Positions 60,330-64,000 of a stretch of 64,000 bases of DNA are shown here, piece after piece (position 1 is the stretch's first letter; every line of letters starts with the position of its first letter). The DNA is taken from positions 1-64,000 of the forward strand of contig JADFUC010000426.1 in NCBI GenBank assembly GCA_019722365.1, in the 5' to 3' direction. Made by a program: the position numbers and the translations under genes. The stretch is from Lithospermum erythrorhizon (Eukaryota; Streptophyta; Magnoliopsida; Boraginales; Boraginaceae). The notes under the pieces were generated by a model. That model was not told the DNA's origin. It ran no database searches and saw nothing but the letters and a program-made list of their open reading frames with translations.

Positions 60330-61372
60330 TAAGGCACTCTGGAGGCTCTCTTCTTATGGGAATTTTAATTTCAAAAGCACTTATGAGACTCTTAGGCAGC
60401 CAAGAACTAGCTCTCTCATCTTTTCTAGCATTTGGCAACCTCATATCCCCCTAAGGATGTCCTTTCTGGTTTGGAGGTTATTACAGGGTTGGCTCCCAGT
60501 AGATGAGGTTCTAGTTAAGAGAGGGGTTCAATTAGCACAAGCCATCTGGCAATGAAGAAACGACAAGATTCAAGCAAGGAGTTTTCTTAAACGCACATCA
60601 AGCTCTTATGAAATGGTCACTGGCAGTCAAGGAGAAAGGACACATATGGCAAGTTATACCAGTTGTTACCATTTCAACTCTCTAGGAGGCAAGGAATGAT
60701 GTAAAAAAAAATAGGAGAACTGATAGCTTCATTCAAATTAGAACCAGAATCATTACATAATTGACAGCTATTGCAACAACACACATGGATAAACCAAAGT
60801 TCTTGATTGGAGCTGCTGGTCTAGCTAATACATTGGGGGTCATGGTTCAAAAGCCTGTTGTTAAAAGACCAAGATTAATTAAATGGGACAAGCTAGAGCA
60901 GGTGCAACACAAGCTTAATGTGGATGCTTCTTTTAAAGAAGGCTCCACAAGCCTTGGAGGTGTTCTAAGGAATCATGATGGTTCTTTAATATTTGATGTG
61001 GGTTTCACAGGCCAAGCTATTACACCACTGGATGCGGAAATTGATGCTATGTTGAGAGTTTTACAGTGATTTGCTCAATGGGGTTACAACACTATGAAAG
61101 TGGAGATTGATTCACAACTACTTGTCAACATGGTCAAGGAACAGATAGCTCATTGGCACATACATCACAAAGTTATGCAGATTGCAACCTTGATGTTCTC
61201 TTTTGGGTCCACTTTGATACATGTCTTGAGAGAGAAGAACATGGAAGCAGATCTTACAGTTGAAATTGGAAGGGAAGAGAATCGACAATTCATCTGGGAT
61301 GGAAACTCAGTTCACAGGAGGCTCCATCAGTTGCTATACTTTGAGCAAGAAGACCTTCCTTATATTCGATAA
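60330..61372 (+). pseudogene. LINE-derived zf-RVT and RNase H remnant with one in-frame stop
   Basis: 60340-60560 reads as the zf-RVT entry: FNFKSTYETLRQ, then WQPHIPLRMSFLVWRLLQGW and LPVDEVLVKRG. The cysteine-rich end is then lost. 60905-61372 is a plant RNase H-like (RVT_3) domain: LNVDASFKEG, GGVLRNHDGSL, DAEIDAM, then a TGA at 61067-61069, then MKVEIDSQLL, and HVLREKNMEADL. The four acidic positions expected for RNase H (D in VDAS, E in DAEI, D in EIDS, D in EADL) are all present. The two halves on either side of the TGA are in the same frame. No promoter or start is evident, so I call it a pseudogene, although a domesticated RNase H gene cannot be excluded from sequence alone. Confidence 0.7.
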
Positions 61373-61738
61373 ATTCATCAAAGACATTTTATCCAACACT
61401 GAACATGCGCCCCCAATTTTATTGTTATGGCTTTATTATGGATTATTTTTTATTACATTGTTGTTTTGTAATTTTTATTTTTAATTGATACACTTCATTT
61501 TCGTTTATTTTGGATTTGACCAAAAAAAGAAAAAAAATTAGTTTTCCTTAAAATTCTCATATAATTAAAATAAAAACAACCCATTGCCCACGTAGAAAGA
61601 AGGGATCATCATATTTGTTCCCCAGAAATATGCATCTTGGAGTTACCATGAAGAAGTCATGTTGGATTCTTCTTTACCTCAGACATTCCTTTAATCTAAA
61701 CTACATTCATTGTTGTACTATAAGCATGTAGTAGTAAC
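61373..61738. other. Short intergenic region / UGT86A 3' flank
   Basis: It lies between the RNase H remnant (plus) and the stop codon of the glycosyltransferase (minus), so the two are convergent. It is AT-rich and probably includes the 3' UTR of the glycosyltransferase. Nothing else is recognised. Confidence 0.5.
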
Positions 61739-64000
61739 CTATACATTTAGGTTTCTCTTATTTTTGTTTTCAAGAATGAGTCTCAAATCCTTGATGTATT
61801 TGGTCGTATTACACCATGAAGAACCACCATTTTCGATAGCTTTGTCCAGAATGTTTTTAATCTCCTTGACTGCATTCCTCAACTCCCTACTCGATTCCTC
61901 AGTCATTAGATAATTCACATTCTTTGCAACTTCATTCGGCGTGACCAGGTTCTTCACTACACACAAATCAACCCCAATCTTCCAATCATCGACTACTAAT
62001 TTTCGGTTAGTAAACTGATCAGTGAGGAGAGGGAAACACAGCATTGGGAGTTGACACCAAATGCTTTCCAGAATTGAATTCCAACCACAATGGGTCAAGA
62101 ATCCTCCAATTGCAGGGTGGGAGATGACCTGTTTCTGATTACACCAGGGGATGATGATTCCCCTATCCTGAGTACCCTTCTTGAATTCATCAGGCAGTGG
62201 ATCAGCATCATCAGAATCAACAATATCAGGCCGCATCACCCAAACAAATTTGACATTACTTAAGGCTAACCCATTTGCTATCTTTAGAAGATCAATCTTT
62301 CTGACATGAGCATAGCTGCCAAATGAGACATACAGAACCGAACCTTGTTCCTGATAATCGAGCCAGCGAGAGCAATCTGACTCGGCCCATAGGCTCATTG
62401 CCACATTGTTATTGCTGGTGAAGTCTGATGTCGGAAACAGGGGTCCGATTGCGTAAAATGGGACCCGTTTCTGAATAGATGATATGACCTGAGGCTCCAG
62501 TTCCTCTACTGTGTTGCAAAGGACCATGTCTGCGTTTTTGACATCTCTGAAGGCTTTGAATATTATTTGATGAGTAACTGATACCTCTGGGGTTTGGAGA
62601 TATGACATCAGATCTTTTGGTTCTATTCTTGGGAGACCTGGTATGTAATCAATTGAGTCTTCTCTTGCATCTGATTTCCACCAAAATAATTTGCAAGAGT
62701 TAATAATGCTTTTCTACATAAATCAACATCACTCATTACTTTTCAAATTTCTCCGTGGAAAATAAAATAAAAGGGGAAGACAGAAATGGGATGTGGTCCT
62801 GGTTGTGGAATGACTTTTTCTCACTATCTTTTCCCTTTGACATAATGTGCTGGGCCGGGGGACATTAGAATTGAATGAGATATATGCTATGAAAGACATT
62901 GATGAAACTTGCAATACCTCACTACTATAAAAGAAAATTTAGATGGCACTAAAAATTATACATAGACAGCATAAAAAAATATTCCATATCATTTTAAGCT
63001 TGTGCCATCCAAGTAAATTAAACGTCATCCAAGTAAATTAACTTAGTCGGCACTACCACGAAGTACAATTTAAGCTCTTAAATGATGTTTTTTGAAGCGC
63101 CGATCAAGTAAGATTTAAAGAGACCACAAAATAACAAAAACAAGAAGAGATTCCATTCTATTTTCTATATCAATAAAATATACACAAAAATGTGACATGT
63201 ATGGAAAACGCGAGATATGAGATAAGGTGGGGTAGGGAAGAATTATCGATCGACAGACATGAGATAAGGTGGGGCAGGGAAGAATTATTACTCTGTATAA
63301 AGAGTCTGAATAATCTTTGGTGTAATTTGTTATATAAGAACTTGGTATAACAAAACCAAATTTATTACTGTATATGTTATTAGTAATTTTTTGCCTTTTG
63401 TCAACAGTATGTGCAAATAAGAAGATAGGGAGGAGAGTAAGCTAAGCTAATTTGGTTCAACTTCGATGAAAGAATATTAGACAATCTGGTGCAAGTGAAT
63501 TAAATTAAAAAGAAAAAGAGAGGCATACACATACCTATAAAACCAAAGTGGCCATTAGATCTCAAAAGATCCATATGGTAATAAAGAGTAAAAACCAAAG
63601 CAGGTTCCGTCCAGAAAGAGATATACAACAATCCATATTTCTTCGCCAAATGCCCAGGCCAAACGAAAAATGTATCCGCTATCAAGCAACTCACATTAGG
63701 TTTATTCTCCAAAATTATTTTCAACACAACCTCCTCAACATGAGCTGAGAAAACATGCAACAAAGAAGCCATGAACTGATCATGATTCAACGACCGGTCG
63801 AAATCCACAGGGAGACCATCCGACACGGTGATGTATCGGATGTCAAGTCCCGGTGATGCTCGTCGCGCCTCAGCGAATATGTCCTCTTCTTGGTGCCCAC
63901 TTTGTTGACTTTTTGAGGTGATTTGATGATGGATAGATTGAGTGTTGATGAAGGTGATGGTAAATCCACTTGATGCAAGTTTAATGGCTAGTTGTACTGA
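61739..64000 (-). CDS. UGT86A: UDP-glycosyltransferase, UGT86A-type, N-terminus beyond window
   Basis: Two exons: 64000-63535 (its start lies outside) and 62670-61739. The intron is 62671-63534, with GT/AG borders and phase 1. The join gives 465 residues; about 25 are missing, including the usual catalytic His near position 20. Family marks are VQLAIKLASSGFTITF (start of the N-domain), VLYVSFGSYAH, and the PSPG sugar-donor box beginning WCNQKQVISHPAIGGFLTHC (about 61980-62140), with HCGWNS and ending LLTDQ; the final Gln is typical for UDP-glucose users. The exon 1 ending YYHMDLLRSNGHFGFI followed by DYIPGLP matches the UGT86A pattern as I recall it. It would transfer a sugar to a small acceptor in the cytosol; the acceptor is unknown. 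No internal stop is seen, so it looks functional. Confidence 0.93.
63216..63288. repeat. 31-bp direct duplication in the UGT86A intron
   Basis: The block ATGAGATAAGGTGGGGYAGG with GAAGAATTAT following occurs at about 63216-63246 and 63258-63288, with two differences and an 11-bp spacer. It lies in the intron and has no obvious effect on splicing signals. Confidence 0.9.

Noticed and set aside
62920..63060. CACTACTATAAAAG word resembling a CACTA transposon end in the UGT86A intron
   Set aside because: No matching inverted end or 3-bp target duplication could be found nearby; a single short word is not enough.

Overview
This window is nuclear DNA of a eudicot plant. It holds widely spaced, intron-rich genes in AT-rich DNA, plant-specific families (a NGATHA-type B3 factor and a family-1 glycosyltransferase), TA-flanked Stowaway-like MITEs, and nested Ty1/copia, Ty3/gypsy and LINE remnants. 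I cannot name the species. No rRNA, tRNA, CRISPR array or prokaryotic operon was seen.

Layout. (1) 1-26.3 kb is a retrotransposon nest. The left part (1-8 kb) holds copia and gypsy LTRs in both orientations and a decayed gypsy pol on the minus strand. From 8733 to 26288 lies one old copia element ('copia-1'). Its gag zinc knuckle is split by a second copia element ('copia-2', 9932-22142), and each LTR of copia-2 carries its own gypsy solo LTR. (2) 26.5-42.75 kb is a complete gene on the minus strand for a HEAT/ARM-repeat protein of the HEATR6 family. I could assemble 27 exons into an uninterrupted frame of 1175 codons. Its introns hold two Stowaway-like MITEs and a third MITE-like element, two SINE-like copies and a hAT-like insertion. 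(3) 42.75-57.2 kb is repeat territory again: a long-TIR, Mutator-like element, a LINE split by a miniature LTR element and a gypsy LTR, and a copia family with LTRs in opposite orientations. (4) 57.2-64 kb is gene-bearing: a single-exon NGATHA B3 transcription factor (minus), a LINE-derived zf-RVT/RNase H remnant (plus), and a UGT86A-type UDP-glycosyltransferase (minus) whose first codons lie beyond the right edge.

The three host genes show no functional link to one another; they are unrelated neighbours separated by transposons. The main interest lies in the readable insertion chronology (copia-1, then copia-2, then gypsy), an empty-site paralogue for the hAT-like insertion, an RNase H remnant that keeps its acidic residues with a single in-frame stop, and a retroelement LTR that ends about 260 bp downstream of the HEATR6 stop codon. 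I found no convincing new molecular system. All domain calls come from reading translations by eye, without database searches.
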